From assembly GCF_028389875.1 (NCBI RefSeq), contig NC_084666.1, positions 63,372,422-63,436,421 of the forward strand: a stretch of DNA of 64,000 bases. Reading direction: 5' to 3'. Below, piece by piece: positions 49,001-62,400 of this stretch. Source of the DNA: Rhea pennata. Taxonomy: Eukaryota; Chordata; Aves; Rheiformes; Rheidae. Every line of letters begins with the position of its first letter. Position 1 is the first letter of the stretch. The notes below the pieces were generated by a model. It did not search any database, was not told where the DNA came from, and was given only the letters and a program-made list of their open reading frames with translations. The position numbers were made by a program, and so were the translations under genes.

Positions 49001-52000
49001 TGAAATTTAAAAGATCTGGTTTGCACAATGCTTTTGATCTGCTTTTTGTTTCATTGTTTGCAGTGGCCTGACACTTGTACAGGACTTGTTTCCTGTGGTA
49101 TGTGACTACCTTCCTACTTGCCGGCTTTCATTCCTCCTGCTCATTTCACTGTCTACAGTACCTCCATGTAGCTAAGAGGCAAAAGATCACGTCCCATACC
49201 ACCGGGTGCTGAAGAGGCAGGAGAGGAGCTCCCAGAGTCATTTGCAGCAAGACCTAATGGTGGATCCCCAGGGTTCTCCTTGGCCTGTGGCCAGCGACAT
49301 AAGCCCCATTGATTCACTTCCTTTCCCAAAAGGGTGTTCAGACAGCCCAAGGACCTACGGGGCTGCAGAACACTGCTGCCGGACATATGACATAGCTGTG
49401 GTGCAAGGGCTCCAAAGCCAGAGGCCAGCTGCTCCACAGCAGCTCTTTAACTTTCATTTCCTATACATAAAAAGAGCACCTTCCCCCTGGGCCTATGAAT
49501 GGGTGCACAGGAGGCAGAAAACAGAAGCTTTACTGCTGACAAGAATAACAATCAGGCTGTGAAACTTAATGAAGGTTTTTGTATGTAAGCATTTGTCGCA
49601 GCACTACTGCTCCAGCTCTTCCATCTGTCTCCATGTGCTCACTATAGAAAGATGCTGCTGATAAACCCACATCTGTAATTATTTATTCATTGGAACTCTG
49701 CTGTCTGGTCCCATCTGCTGAGACTTAGATTACTGAGCTCTGACAGCAAATGCACCAGGTGGCTCCCTGACCCACTCTGGGGGTAGAAAGGCCAATTTGG
49801 AAGACTATCACTTTCAACCCAAAATTTGAAATTTTAATGTACCCATCCGTTTTTTAAAAACAATTTAATAGGACATCAAAGCTCATTTGCATGTAAATTA
49901 TTAAGGTGACATTTATAAAGTGACATTTAAGCAAAAAATGCTTTTCAAAGGAAGTGCCAGACAGGCTCTTTGTACTGCATCTGATACAACACAGACTTAT
50001 TAGCTTGTCCTACCTTTCATTCACTGAAAAGCATAAAAGTGTTCAGTTTTGTTGGTAAGTTTTTTTAATATAAAATTCCATCAAAGCTTTCAGCAAAAAG
50101 CTGCTTTCCTTCTTATATCTAAGCGTAAGTGTTCAAATGTGGACAAGAAGCCATTTTTTTGGTCTACAGAAATTTTTCAGGGCTAGAATCAAATCTGCAG
50201 AAAATGACAGTGAGCATTGAATATGTTTCTATGCCTTCAATTACGATTGGGTTTCATTTAATTGCTAAGCAAACAAGAAAAACATCTACTCCAAATCAAA
50301 CCTTCATAAGTTTTCTTAAATAATGTATGTTTAAATTCCATTCATAGTGTTCAACCAGTATTTTCTCTCCACAGTATTAGTTTCCTAATAAATTAAACAC
50401 CAAAGCGGTTTACTACCATTACAACTGCCTCACAGTTGAAAATATGCAGCAGAGAACTATATAATAGCCATTGTTTTAATCAAAGCATACAATGTTTTAT
50501 TCCAAAGCCAGGGGTTTAAACAGATGACATGAGGGGAAAAAAGCCCCAAAAGCCCTGCTTCCTTTACATTTAGGAACCTGATGCACATCTATTAAAAAAA
50601 AAATAAATAAATAAATAAAGCTCAACTTCTAGATTAGATTTCTTATGGAAATTACCTCATGCTTCACAAGTAACTGAAGTTTGCACTGAAGCAGAACAAG
50701 TAGTTAACATAAAGCTTTTGCTAAGACAACACAGAAGAATGGGATTCAGCAGTGAATCAGGTGCTCATTCTGCACAAGTCTGCACAGACAGCAGTACTCA
50801 CCAGTACCTGTTCACAGGAGCAGGTTCTTGGTTAGCTCTGTCTGATCACATTAAACAATCATTTTAAGTGAAAACTTGGATGCTAATGGGAACAGCTGCT
50901 GCTGACAATGATCATCACAGTGCCTTTTGAAAATACATTCGAGTCTTACAAAACACCTTTTGCAATGCTTTTAAGTCACTTACCTGCATAAATGTATTGA
51001 ATCAATTAAAGCAACAGTTTGTCTACATGCTTCACAGAGTCAGAAAATTAAAACAACAACAAAAACTTTCAGAGAACAAATTAAATTATAAGAATACAGT
51101 AAGAGCCATTTCATAGTTCAAGTGTGAGTTGCTCTTTTAATCTGCAGAGGAGAAAAAAAGATCTAAGCTCATGCTTCTAAGTTCATAACAAGTCTAAAGT
51201 GGTAACACGCCACTTAGAGATACTTCTGAATTATGAGTGTTCAATAGCAGGGACAAAGTACTTCTAATTGAGAGGGCATCTTCGTTATCAACCAATTATA
51301 AAATGATTTCCCCAAAACTAGGGTAGGGGACAGGGAGAGATCAGTCACCTCTAGCAGGTAAATAACTCCTGCTAGCAAGCTTGCCTAGTTTTGAATTGCA
51401 AATAAAAGAAAAGCAAAGTGTCTAGCTACAGTTCAAAAATCTATACAAACAATGCACTCTGGTAACACAGCAAGGAATATTATGTTCTCAGAAACTGTGG
51501 CCATATTAATCAATGCTAGGAAAAACTAGTTTTCTTCACTTAAAATAGGAGCTGAGAGAAAAGAAAGATGGGGTAGCATTTTGATAAGCAGCTATGAGGA
51601 CTTTTAAGTATTAGTTCCACTAAGAATCAGCGTTTTTAAGTGACATAAAACATTTCTCCTACCTGCGTATTTCATCATATTAACACACGACCTCAGCTAT
51701 GGAAGCTGCCTTGCAGTCTGGATCTTCAGTGCAGTCTTAGCCACAGCACCATTTTTTTTTTTTTTTTAAAAAAAAACTCTTTAATTCCAGTTAGCTAAAC
51801 ATAGTACCTTGCTTGTACTTACTGAATCTCTCTCTCGTTGATTGGAAGCATAACTTTCAAAAGAATTAAGCAATTTGCAGCTCACACTTCATTTCTTACT
51901 CTGACTTTTAAATGTGACTTTTGGATCAAGTCTTCGGGCCTTTTAGAAGGCGCCCAATCATTAGACTTGCACAATCTGTTTCCTCTGAGCTAGCAAAGTT

Positions 52001-53330
52001 TTGAGGGCTTGTAGCACGCTTCAAGAAACACTTTACGGAGCAGGTGCTACGCAAGACAGCACGAAACTTCTACCTTTCCGGCTTAGCAGACATCAGTATC
52101 TAATATTAAGTTTTCATGCACATGAAGTTCATGAATGCAGTGGGATCCACATAGATCATATCATCTCCGTTGCTCTCAAAGCTGTAAATATGTTGCTCCA
52201 CACAGTATTTCCCTGCTTTACTAAGCACTCTCAAAGGCAACTCTCTGTGGCTTCTTGATTTTCTAGGAGCACCAATCTATTTTCAGTTCCTTTCGAAGTC
52301 GCTGGACTCAGGAGCAAAGGAAACATTATGAATGTACGCAGTTATGAACCTTCCAACCAATCTTTCTTTACCCCATCTTTCGTCTGTGTATTACCTAAGG
52401 GGGGGGGGGGGGAGGAACCCAGCTGCTTGCTGGGTGGCTGCTCATTTAAAAAGTGATCACAGAGGACAAGAAAATAAAAGAGATATCAAAGAAACCTGAA
52501 AAGATAAATTTATTCTAAAACAGCATGACAAAGAAAAGCTACTCGAAAAAGGCAATAGAGGAAATTGGATGTAAGGAAGGTTATAGTAGTATGTCCAATT
52601 CTGTTTTTTAAATGAGCCTTTCCAAAAGGACTCAGATATTGATATCTGAAACAAGTAAACTCCAGAATCATTCAAAAAATGATAGAAATGCAAGATACCA
52701 GTTGCAAAGATTTCTGCCCTCTCAATTCCTTTATCTTCTCTCTGTACATCCCGCAGAAATGCTCCAACTGTTACTACCATTGGCTTGATAGTAAACTGAC
52801 AACGTTCTCCTCTTGTAGGCAACGTAAGAGCTATTACAGGAAGACCATATCTGTAATTAATAGTTACTTCTGAAAAAAAAAAAAAAAAAAAGTGAGTGAA
52901 AAAGCCATATTGTAAACCATAGCTAAAGTCAGCTGTTTTTAAAATAAGTGTTAAAGAAAGAAAGACCACACACCACATTCTAGATTGTTCTTATGAATAG
53001 TGTCCCAGAAATGGAAATACTGTATGTGCAACAAGCAACTAATTTAAACTTACCCTATCTCCATAAAATAAGTATATGCCATCCCAGCTTTAATCACAGA
53101 GCAACACAGATCGGGGTGGTGGTGGTGGGGGGTAACGTACAATGATGCCCAATAATGCCCACTCCACATTTTAATCTTCCCCCCACCATAGTCTGAAGCT
53201 GGAATTGAGAAGTCTGTTGATGAAGAGAGGAAAGAACCTGACAGGAAACGTTACCATCAGATGGCACCAGTGTACTGTAACATGCTCCTTTCCGGTGTAT
53301 CCAACTTCTAGTTTGCCTCAACAGCTGCAC
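43043..53330 (-). CDS. MCUB: MCUB, dominant-negative mitochondrial calcium uniporter paralogue (5' exon missing)
   Basis: MCUB is the inner-membrane paralogue of MCU that joins uniporter complexes and lowers Ca2+ uptake. Coding exons, minus strand: 53330-53255, 52869-52699, 47108-47004, 46793-46633, 45842-45639, 44217-44101, 43120-43043; 912 nt, 303 residues plus stop (human 336 in total). Visible parts: YSTLVPSDEVTINYRYGLPV, matrix domain (GERCQFTIKP), coiled coil (RKERELLQKLEYLKEQLMPL), first membrane segment, the pore loop WDIMEPVTYF, second membrane segment, and a C-terminal coiled coil ending QQINDKD. The residues that separate MCUB from MCU are present: Trp and Val in AWLTWWVYSWDIMEP, where MCU has Arg252 and Glu257. 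The first visible exon starts in phase 0 after an acceptor, so the transit-peptide exon is upstream, beyond position 64000 or unrecognised. The donor after PLEQ (GTTGGA) is weak. Confidence 0.96.
47109..52698 (-). other. MCUB intron of 5.6 kb, no feature of note
   Basis: Intron between the exons coding GIERAEIFAT and DGSKVSDTT. It is AT-rich and holds an AAAT-type repeat near 50594-50620, a T/A run near 51752-51777, and a 14-base G run at 52399-52412. No internal gene or recognisable transposon was found; the open frame at 49153-49437 has no family resemblance. Confidence 0.6.
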
Positions 53331-53640
53331 CTGCAACACAGACAAAGCGAATCTGTTTTTAGAAAGGTTAGGACACAAGATTTATCTAGTAAAAAAGGCA
53401 GCCTGTCATGGTGATCTACTTCTGTGTGATCTGACGGAAGAGATGTATTTCTGGAAAACACCATTGCTTTATCAGTTTCTTGTCATTAAAGGACACAAAC
53501 ATCCCTTTTAGACTTTTAGAAAGCCTAAGTTTTGTTAAAGGTATCAGGGTATTGCCTATACCCTGTTTAACTTCTTGGCTTGCATGGTATAAATAACCTA
53601 AATTAAACCGTCCAGAAAAGCAAAGCAAAGCAAATAAACT

Positions 53641-53641
<1 letters not shown>

Positions 53642-53676
<35 letters not shown>
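53642..53676. repeat. A35 tract followed by interrupted poly-A
   Basis: About 35 uninterrupted A, then further A runs broken by single C up to about 53697. An AATAAA lies only a few bases before the run (53634-53639), but no retroposed gene body is recognisable upstream, so this is called a simple repeat. Confidence 0.85.
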
Positions 53677-53677
<1 letters not shown>

Positions 53678-56600
53678 AAAAAAAAACAAAAAAAAACAAC
53701 AATCCCAACATCCACCAGCATTCCTGAAATATTTCACTAAACTCTTATGATAAGCTCTCTCCTCTCCCGCAAAAAACCAATCACTTGAAAGATCTCTACA
53801 CTGTGGGCTAGAAACACTGTGTCCACCCAGAGCTGTTTGGAGGCCACAATGCAATCTAAAACAACAGGCATGGTCTCAGTGAAAAGTTCTCTACTACTGA
53901 ATATTAAACAGAATTACATTCATCGTACCATCAAATAAAATGAAAGCCAACTTAGCTCTAGCAGAGACGATTAGAAACCCCAGATCCCATTCAGGCACAA
54001 AAGAAATACAGCTGAACTGTTGAGCCTGCAGAGACCCTTTTAACTAAAAGTGCAGCCAATGTTGTGAGGAGCATGGCCTGACACTGCAAGATATTTGCCT
54101 AATGACCGACGACTCTCAAAGACTGGCAATAGAGGTCTGAAACACCGGTATTACCCAAAGAGACACAACAAAGCTTTGTCAGATGTCACAAAAGTACATT
54201 TTTTTGCTTTCTTTTCTTTTTTTTTTTTTTTTTATTTTTCCTTTCAGAAGCCTATCTTCTGCTATCACTACTCAAGGAATATTTTTAATTTAAAAACATT
54301 AGAATGGCTGTGACTTTGCTGATGCTGCCTGCTTTCAAGCTTCCGTTATTGACATCTATGTTTTAAAACACTACCTTAGCTGAAATGCTGACTCAGTGAA
54401 GTCAGCAGCAAGATTTCTATTGAATTCAATGTAAGTCTGGTTTTCACCTTCTTCCTACAGGGATTTAAAATACCAAATGTATAGGCAACAACATTTCCTG
54501 GATATCCAAACAACCACTACTAGCTATGATGCACAGCGCTATCAGTCTCCCCTGTATTTTTTACAGCAAGTCTTTATATTTACACCTTTCTGCTATAGTC
54601 AGCAGAGTAAACAGCAAAACTAAGAATTTCTAATAAAGTTTTCCGCAGGTTTTTTCCTAAAGTTTATTATCATAAAAAAAAAATTAAATACAAGTAGCTC
54701 AAAGCCTCTGTATGCCTGGATGGTCTAGCACCTGCACTGCTATGCACTTGCCATGCCTCCCTGAAGGGTTAGCAAACCTGCATTTTAGCTTCTCACTTTT
54801 AACCCTCAAATCCTTTGAACTTCAGTCAATTAAAAGATGTTCTACTTCCTCTACTAATTTACTTAGAACATCTATTTCAAAGACTGGCACCCCCCCCCCC
54901 CAAAAAAAACCCTGCTTTTTCTGAATACAATCCAGTTTATCCAATGTTTAAGGAACTCCTTTAAATGTTACTCTAAAAGCCACGCAGAACACAAAAACAA
55001 TCGTCAATATTCCCGTTTTTCTTTTCCTCAGGCTTGTGGTAACATTGATACGCATCAGATGCAGTCATTTGGTTTCCCAACAAAAATGGATCATCCCCAA
55101 AGGCTGTAAGGCAATGCTTACATGGCATAACCTGTAATGTAGCTACATACTTTGGGATAGGTTTAAGCGAAGCTCCACTAACAAATCAAACTGCTGTGGA
55201 TAGCAGAATCTCTAGCCTGGAACACCAAAAGGTCCGTTTTACACTGGCAGATTTTCTGTAGGCCATCTGCACTAAATCCTCTCACCTGATTAATTAACCA
55301 AGCGGCATTTGCAGTTCAAACACAGTTTTGTCTCCAAACCCCTCTCTGGTGCCTATCTGAATGGAAGCACAACATTTGGGGAAAGCATTACTAAAAACAA
55401 ACTCAAAAACAAAATAAATAAATCCTGGTGATGTTTATAGTCTGTACTAAAGAACAAGCCACAGCACTGACTTAGAAAATGGACAAGGTGATCTGTGACC
55501 ATTCTGTTCACATTCTTCCACCTGCATCCAGATCTATATATGAATTTTATGTAACATGAAATTTCAAATTATTTATCATCATTATTATGTGTTTGCCATA
55601 CTCATTGTTAATGCTTTACTTCTGAGAGAAAGTAATGGAACACAAAAAACCTCTTACATTTCAAAGATTTGAAAACAGTTTAGTTTTTAATCCTGGAACT
55701 TTAACACAAGATCATTGGAAAAATCAAATTTACTCCTTGCCTCTGTAATCTACATATGCATAAACAGATGACCTACTAGAAAAGAAAGTCTGCCTCTATG
55801 TTTTGAGGTTAAGACGACAATCTTGATAACCTTTGATTATTTTGTAAAACATTATGTATATATAGTTTGTGTGGCAAAGGAAAAAAAAAAAAAAAGAAAG
55901 ACAGCAGGTATTCTAAGATATTTTATTTAATTTCTTCTGAGCATAGTAAATTGCATTCTTAAAAGCACTCGGATACACAGGGGCAATCTACATATTCCCT
56001 ATATCAGCTAGACCAATTATTGGCAAGCTAGTAAGCTAGTAACTACTAATAAGGTACGAAAGTATGTAAAAAAATTGAAGTTACATTTAGTTTAGTTTAC
56101 ATAAAGTTACATTTAGTTCTAAAAAGAAAAATCTTCTCTTTATCAGCTTTGATTTAAAGGAATACATAGAGTACAGCTTATACTGGCAGTCGCAAAAACA
56201 CATTTCTCTGAAGGAGTCTAAAATGTTTCCACTGTACTTGTACCTTCACAAACTGGCAAGGCAGCTCCATAGTTATTATAAATACATCTGATCAATTTGC
56301 AGTTCTGAATTTCCAGGTGACATAGTATTTTCCAGGTCAAAGTTTTCAGCTCACAAGGGCAAATTCAATGCCTGACCAACTCTGCGAACAGTAAATCGGA
56401 GAAAACCCCTATTCATCAACATCCTACTTTAGGTTAGGACTATCATGTAAAGTTATGGCTGATTTGGATTTTTCTTCTGCTTTTGTAGCTTAGTTTTCTA
56501 AAATTACAAGACACATAATCATGTTATGTGTCTGTCTACTCTAAGTTTCTATTAAGAAGATTTAAAGTTATTTAATTACACAGTTACCAGCCATCCACAG

Positions 56601-59412
56601 TCATAAATAGTTAACAAGTGTTCTAAGATCGAACAGCATACGTCCTCCCTACTAGAATGCATAAAACACTAGCACATTAGAGATGTTAATTTTAAATTAA
56701 ATGAGATTACAGAAAGGGTATGGTTGCTTTAAACTGGTATCTACTACCTTAGTCCTGCAGCAATCTTGCTGATCTGTACTACTAAAATAGAAAGAAGCAA
56801 TGCTGTTGAGGAGTAAGGGTGGGCTTTTCCCCTTTACAGTGTTTACCAAGAACCTTTTGAACAATAATCAGTTTATATTTAGAGTAGTTTCAAGATGTTG
56901 AAGCCCCTCCACCCTCCCAGAAGGGGAGGAGGATGCAAAGGGGAGGAAGATATTCCCAAAGCAGATCTGCTGCTGCTGAAAGAAAAAAATAGCAGATTGA
57001 TCTTTGAAAATAGCAGATTGCTTTAGGAGCTTCAATTTTTTACCCTTTATTCCTAAATTCTTCTTTAAATATCTATCACTCCAGCGTTCCCCAAACTGAT
57101 GGGCCTAATGTAAACAATCCATGGTGTGAAAGCTGAGAAACTTGTCCATGTTTTAATAATGAAGTTTTTTCACAGATTACAATTTTCTCACTGCATGACA
57201 AATTGCCTCCATCTCTCCTTCCTCTTTGCCAGCTGGAGCACACCAGCTAGCGAGCAAGCATTCCTCCAGCACAGAAGAAACATGGCAGTTGAACGCCAAC
57301 TGCTACAAGATCCATTTTGTTCCCATTCTCTTGGTGGGAGAAGCTCCACAGGAGAAGCCCAGCTCCTCCTGACGTTCTGTCTCTGTGCCTTACAAGCTTT
57401 TCCTGACTGACCATGGCAATACAAACTAGAAACTGGAAAGGCAGTAGTCGTTACAGGAGAAGTTGTCTCTCAGATAACAAAAGCCAATCTCACTGAGCTG
57501 TCTCTGAAGACAGGAACCTCGAAACTTCATTCCATGTTCAGTGTGAACAGACAAAAATATCCCCAACCAGCCAGTCAAACAAAAACGTACAAGTGTCCTC
57601 TTGGCCTCTTTATCTCCACTGATTTTAGAAAGACTCTCATGTTTAAAGGCCATCAGTAGTTTTACGTCCAAAGTATTTGCGAACTTCGCAATGTTTCAGA
57701 ACCTGCCACCATTCACGTAGTCTGAGTGACGAGACAGGAAGAGCTCCGTGGTTACTCTTTTGAAAGACATATTATTTAATGACTGTTTTAGAAAAATTGA
57801 GTAATAACAAAACTCTTATTAAAAATACGGAAGAGACTTCTACAGGCTACTCTAAGAAAGCAATGTTTCATAAGAAAATGGTTTTATAAAATGCTCGCTG
57901 CATATACAGTTACTTCCTCTTCACTTCTGACTTACATTTAAGTCATTTTTCTTGCAGTCTTCCCAATCTGATCTGATCTCAGTCAGTGACAGCACAGCCT
58001 GTCCATGAGTCTTTTTTGGAGTATATCTGTCTTACCTCAGTAAAGGTACCAACTAACATCTGATGCAAATGAAAGAACCACCCTACATATTCTCTGACAT
58101 TATACAGTGATTTTCTTCCTGCTGTTAATTTAGGCAGGTGTTTTGGAAGTCAGTCCAAGTGGTAGTCCTTGTTCTGATTCCCTGCGTAGACTTGGCAGAA
58201 TCATTCGTTTTCAGATATGTCACTAACCTCAGAAGTATTTCTAAACTGAGGTGGTTAAACCTGGCATCAAGAGCCCAAAGTTACTACAGACTTGCACTCC
58301 AGTCATTTTCCACTGTTTAAAATGCCATAAATTAAGCTTACTCTTCTAGTTAAGATTGAAAGCTCAACAGCCAACAAGTATACATAGTAATTTGTTAAGT
58401 TAATGCCCAATCTGATAGCCCAGATTTACTTATATTAAATTCACAAACAAACAACCATGCAGAAGAACTAATGTCTTTTCAATAAAAAAAATACAAAATA
58501 TCTGATCAGATAAATAACAAAAATATTACACACAACATGAGGACAGCAAACAACTTTTAAGAGACTTCTATTTTCCCACTTCATTATTAGAAAGAGAATC
58601 GCACAGTGCCACAATATGTTAGTACTGTTTATACGTTTACGATACACAGGCAACCAAGAGCATAGTCATATTTAAACTGCCTCAACACTATTTCAGCTCA
58701 GGTATCTCACAAGCAAGCAAATAACCTGCAGAAAGACAGGGATACTTTTTACTACAAAAACTTATTTGTCTTGAGTTGGTAGAATTTAAAAAAAAATAAA
58801 TAAAGCAAGTAATCCTACACAATCAGCAGAGCAGCATCAGAGCTGCTGCTCATTTCTCAAATCTCTACAGCACTTACTGGGATGTGCATTTCAGGGCCCA
58901 GATTTACGCATAAGTAAACGGTCTGTTACACCCAATGGAAAAAAAAAATCTGCTATTTAAAATACAAAACTAGATTCCAGGGAGAGGTTAGTGCTGGCTA
59001 TTATGCAAAATCAGCTCCCTAAATTCTTGCTTTATTTAGCCTTGCATATATTTTGACACAGAGTACTTCCACATGTCACTGTTCATTTGCACTTTACGCT
59101 CACAACTGCATCATACGGGAAAGCATAAGGGGAAGAACCGTGGAGTTATTTTTGTTACGTTGGCTGTTCAGTTTTATTAAAAATAAGCAGACAATCAAAA
59201 CAGCAACAGTGTAGACCAAAAATAGAATAATTCTCTTATCTTGTATTTCCTCCCTAAACTCATCCACCCAAAAATCTTCTGCTTACAGCCTTGCAACAGG
59301 TATTCAAATCGAGGTGCCACAGGCTCCACGCTCCTCTCAGAAAGGCTGCGTTACAGGACATAGCCTGTCATTTATATTCTCTGTTTCCAAAGGGAGGACC
59401 TTATTTTTTACG

Positions 59413-59413
<1 letters not shown>

Positions 59414-59443
<30 letters not shown>
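59414..59443. repeat. T30 tract in presumed MCUB intron 1
   Basis: Uninterrupted run of about 30 T on the plus strand (poly-A in the MCUB sense). No flanking repeat body recognised. Confidence 0.85.
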
Positions 59444-59447
<4 letters not shown>

Positions 59448-62400
59448 ACAGTCACTGTTCAAATGACATCACTGTGACATCTGTCACAGGCAGGATACAG
59501 AAAATACAGTTTCCAATGACTTCCAGCTTACCGGGCAACTTCAGACATTTTACTGCACCTCAGCTCCCCATATCTTTATTTTTTTAAAAAAAGGAATAAT
59601 GACAATTACTCTGATTTGTTCCAGCCACAGAAAGTTATCAGGGATAAAAAGGAATCAACCCCAGCAAGCACCCAGAGTTACCCACTAGCTACTGCTCCAC
59701 TCATCAGCCGAACACTTGCGAAACCATATTATTTGGGTCGCCTGTACATTTTACCGGTAATTATATTTTGTTCTTGATCTTGAGGATACTTAAATACCAG
59801 TGGGCTACGTCTCACACAGCTGCCCCAAATACGTGATGTCACTGCATTCACAGTCATTTTGTGCTCCTGCTTCACTGTCACCTCTTTACAAATCCGAAGA
59901 GGAGGACGTTCTAGTCAGTGCTTCTGATCAATACGCAGGCAGTTTAGCTCAGCCAGGCCCTGTTGGTTCCAATCTGTTTTTCTAAGATTTAAAAGCGACC
60001 AATGCATCTTTCACAGTGCAGAGAGACTATGTATAAAATGGAGAAAGACAAATTTTCAAGTGAATTTCATAAGAACTGGCTCCAAGAATGTAATTTAGAA
60101 GTGATATACACTGAAGAGAATAGCAAAAACTTTCAAACACCACAAATATAATGAATGCTCAAGGATTCCCAGCAATCAGAGGAAACTGAACATTTTCTTC
60201 TCCTCTTGGTCAAGCTAGCCTGCCATTTCTTATCTCCATTATATTATGCATGATTACCTATTTCCTTACAAAACTGCACAGCAGTCAGAACGCAACCTTT
60301 GTCAAATAAGGAGTAGCTGTATTCCTTTCCTTTCCTTTCTGTTTTGAAATGCTGCATCATCAGCCACAGGCAGTTTGCAAGTAATCAGTAAAGAGTTTCT
60401 AATATAATTTTAAAAAGAAAAGAAAAAGATTGCTCACTTTTGTTTCATAAATAATGTCCTAGCACTTAATCGCAGAGCATGAACATGTAAGTGTAACAGA
60501 GTCAAAAGTTTCTACGAAAATCACATACTGTTTTTCAGGGACTCCACTGTTTTTCAGGGAAAAGGAAGCAATGTCAAATAAGTGCCACCTCTAGAGACTA
60601 GAGCAACAAATCAAAGAACAACTCTTGGCCAGAACTGCACATTAACTGGCGAAGGTTAACAGCAGCGCACTGACAAGAGACTCGTGCTCTGCCTCGCTCC
60701 CGGACGAGCACCCCAAACCCTGAGCTAAGGGAAGACAACAGCAGAGGTACCACCAAGACTCCCAGCTGCCTATTTGGTAGATATACTCTGCCTTTCTCTA
60801 GCCGAAATTAGAAAGGCCTGAAAACCGAGCAGATTTTTGTCAGTCAACTCCTTGGGTCCTTTCAAAATTCTTTTCTGGTAACAATAATATTATTTTGGAT
60901 TGATCCAACCTGATCTATTTCTGTTCTGCTGCCAAACAGATAACATTCATTGTTTGCAGAACCCTAAAACTTGTATTCCAGCCTCGATCTCTGGAATAGC
61001 ACTACAAAGCCCACGGCAAGGAGAAAATCTTGTTTTCTGATTCAGGCCCACAAACAGCGAGACAAACAGCACTGCTGCCCAGGCGGCTCCCCGGAGCTTG
61101 CAACCCTCACCAGTGAGGAACAGAAGCAAGAAACCCCATGTTTCTTCACTAGCTCACTTCTTCACTATTTGTATTATTATTCCTACGTACTGAATTTCCA
61201 ACAGCTTTGCATGAGAGTTTAATAGATGAGAATAACCATCAGTACTGTCAAGAGTAGACCTGTGAGCAAGCTACGAGCTAGGAGCCTGGGGATTTACTTT
61301 TAACCAGCTATTCGTGATACAGGTAGGAGCTTTTCCCTCAATCACCTTCCCAAGTTTCCTAGATATTCCAAGTCTTCAGAATAGTGGCAACGATTTCAGA
61401 CGATGGTCGCTTTCCTATGAGTTGTGCTATCTTCACAGTGCACTGAACTAGAGGTCTATGTTCATTTTTCACAGACTGTACATTCTACATTATTTCTGTT
61501 AAACTCCCTTTATAACTCTCGGATACAGAGTGCCCAGTTCTCAGAAATTAAAATAATATTTATTCAAATTAGCCAAGAATACACACGCAGACACTGCGAC
61601 TACCTTCAGGGAGCTCCCAAAGGGCTACAGCAGTCTAAAGATAGATTTTTCTTGTAAGGATGTCTCTCATACTCTCATCAGCACACTGAACAGCTGCAAA
61701 AAAGCAGAGATCTATCACATATCCCTGTACTTACCAAACTCATCTGACCAATGCTGTCAACGCAGTAACAAACACATTGACACAAGGAAGAAAATAAAGT
61801 AATCTAAATAAAGTAGATAAAATAAACTAAACACAAAATTACAAAGATTCAAGTTTGCCATGTCCTGTTTCTCCAACGTGCTGCTGCACTGAGCAAAGTA
61901 GATGGCCCTCCTCACTGCCTATGAGGTTTAAAACAAACAAACAAAATCTCTGGCTTAAGAGGGTTTCTTCATTTCATAATATACACAGTAACTCCATGTA
62001 AACAGATATGAAAAGACAGGGTCCAACCCATGGTTTTAAACGCAAAGAATTGCCTCTGCTTAGACAGAAATTAGTCTTTGAAACAGGCACCCACACTGAA
62101 ATGTCACTCTTCTTTTTCCCTAGGCCACAACACAAAGCGCTGAACCCCCTCCAATCACACTGAAATCATGTATTCATGGTCGAGCCATCTCCTCAGAGCA
62201 ACATGCTTCCCCACTAGGATCAATAAATGGCCTCATGCTTTTGGCTGAGAGGCAAGTTCTTACTGCAGCAAATTCATCACAAAACTATTAATCTTCCATT
62301 TGATGTTTATTCACTTGGCTTCTGCCTCATATACCATACTGCCAACATCGGTGACTTCAGCCATTTATTCTCGCCAGATGCACTTCTGTGTCAATTAATG

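Noticed and set aside
53590-53700. AATAAA followed by a long A tract, as in a processed pseudogene tail
   Set aside because: The signal is only a few bases from the A run and there is no recognisable gene body or target duplication upstream.
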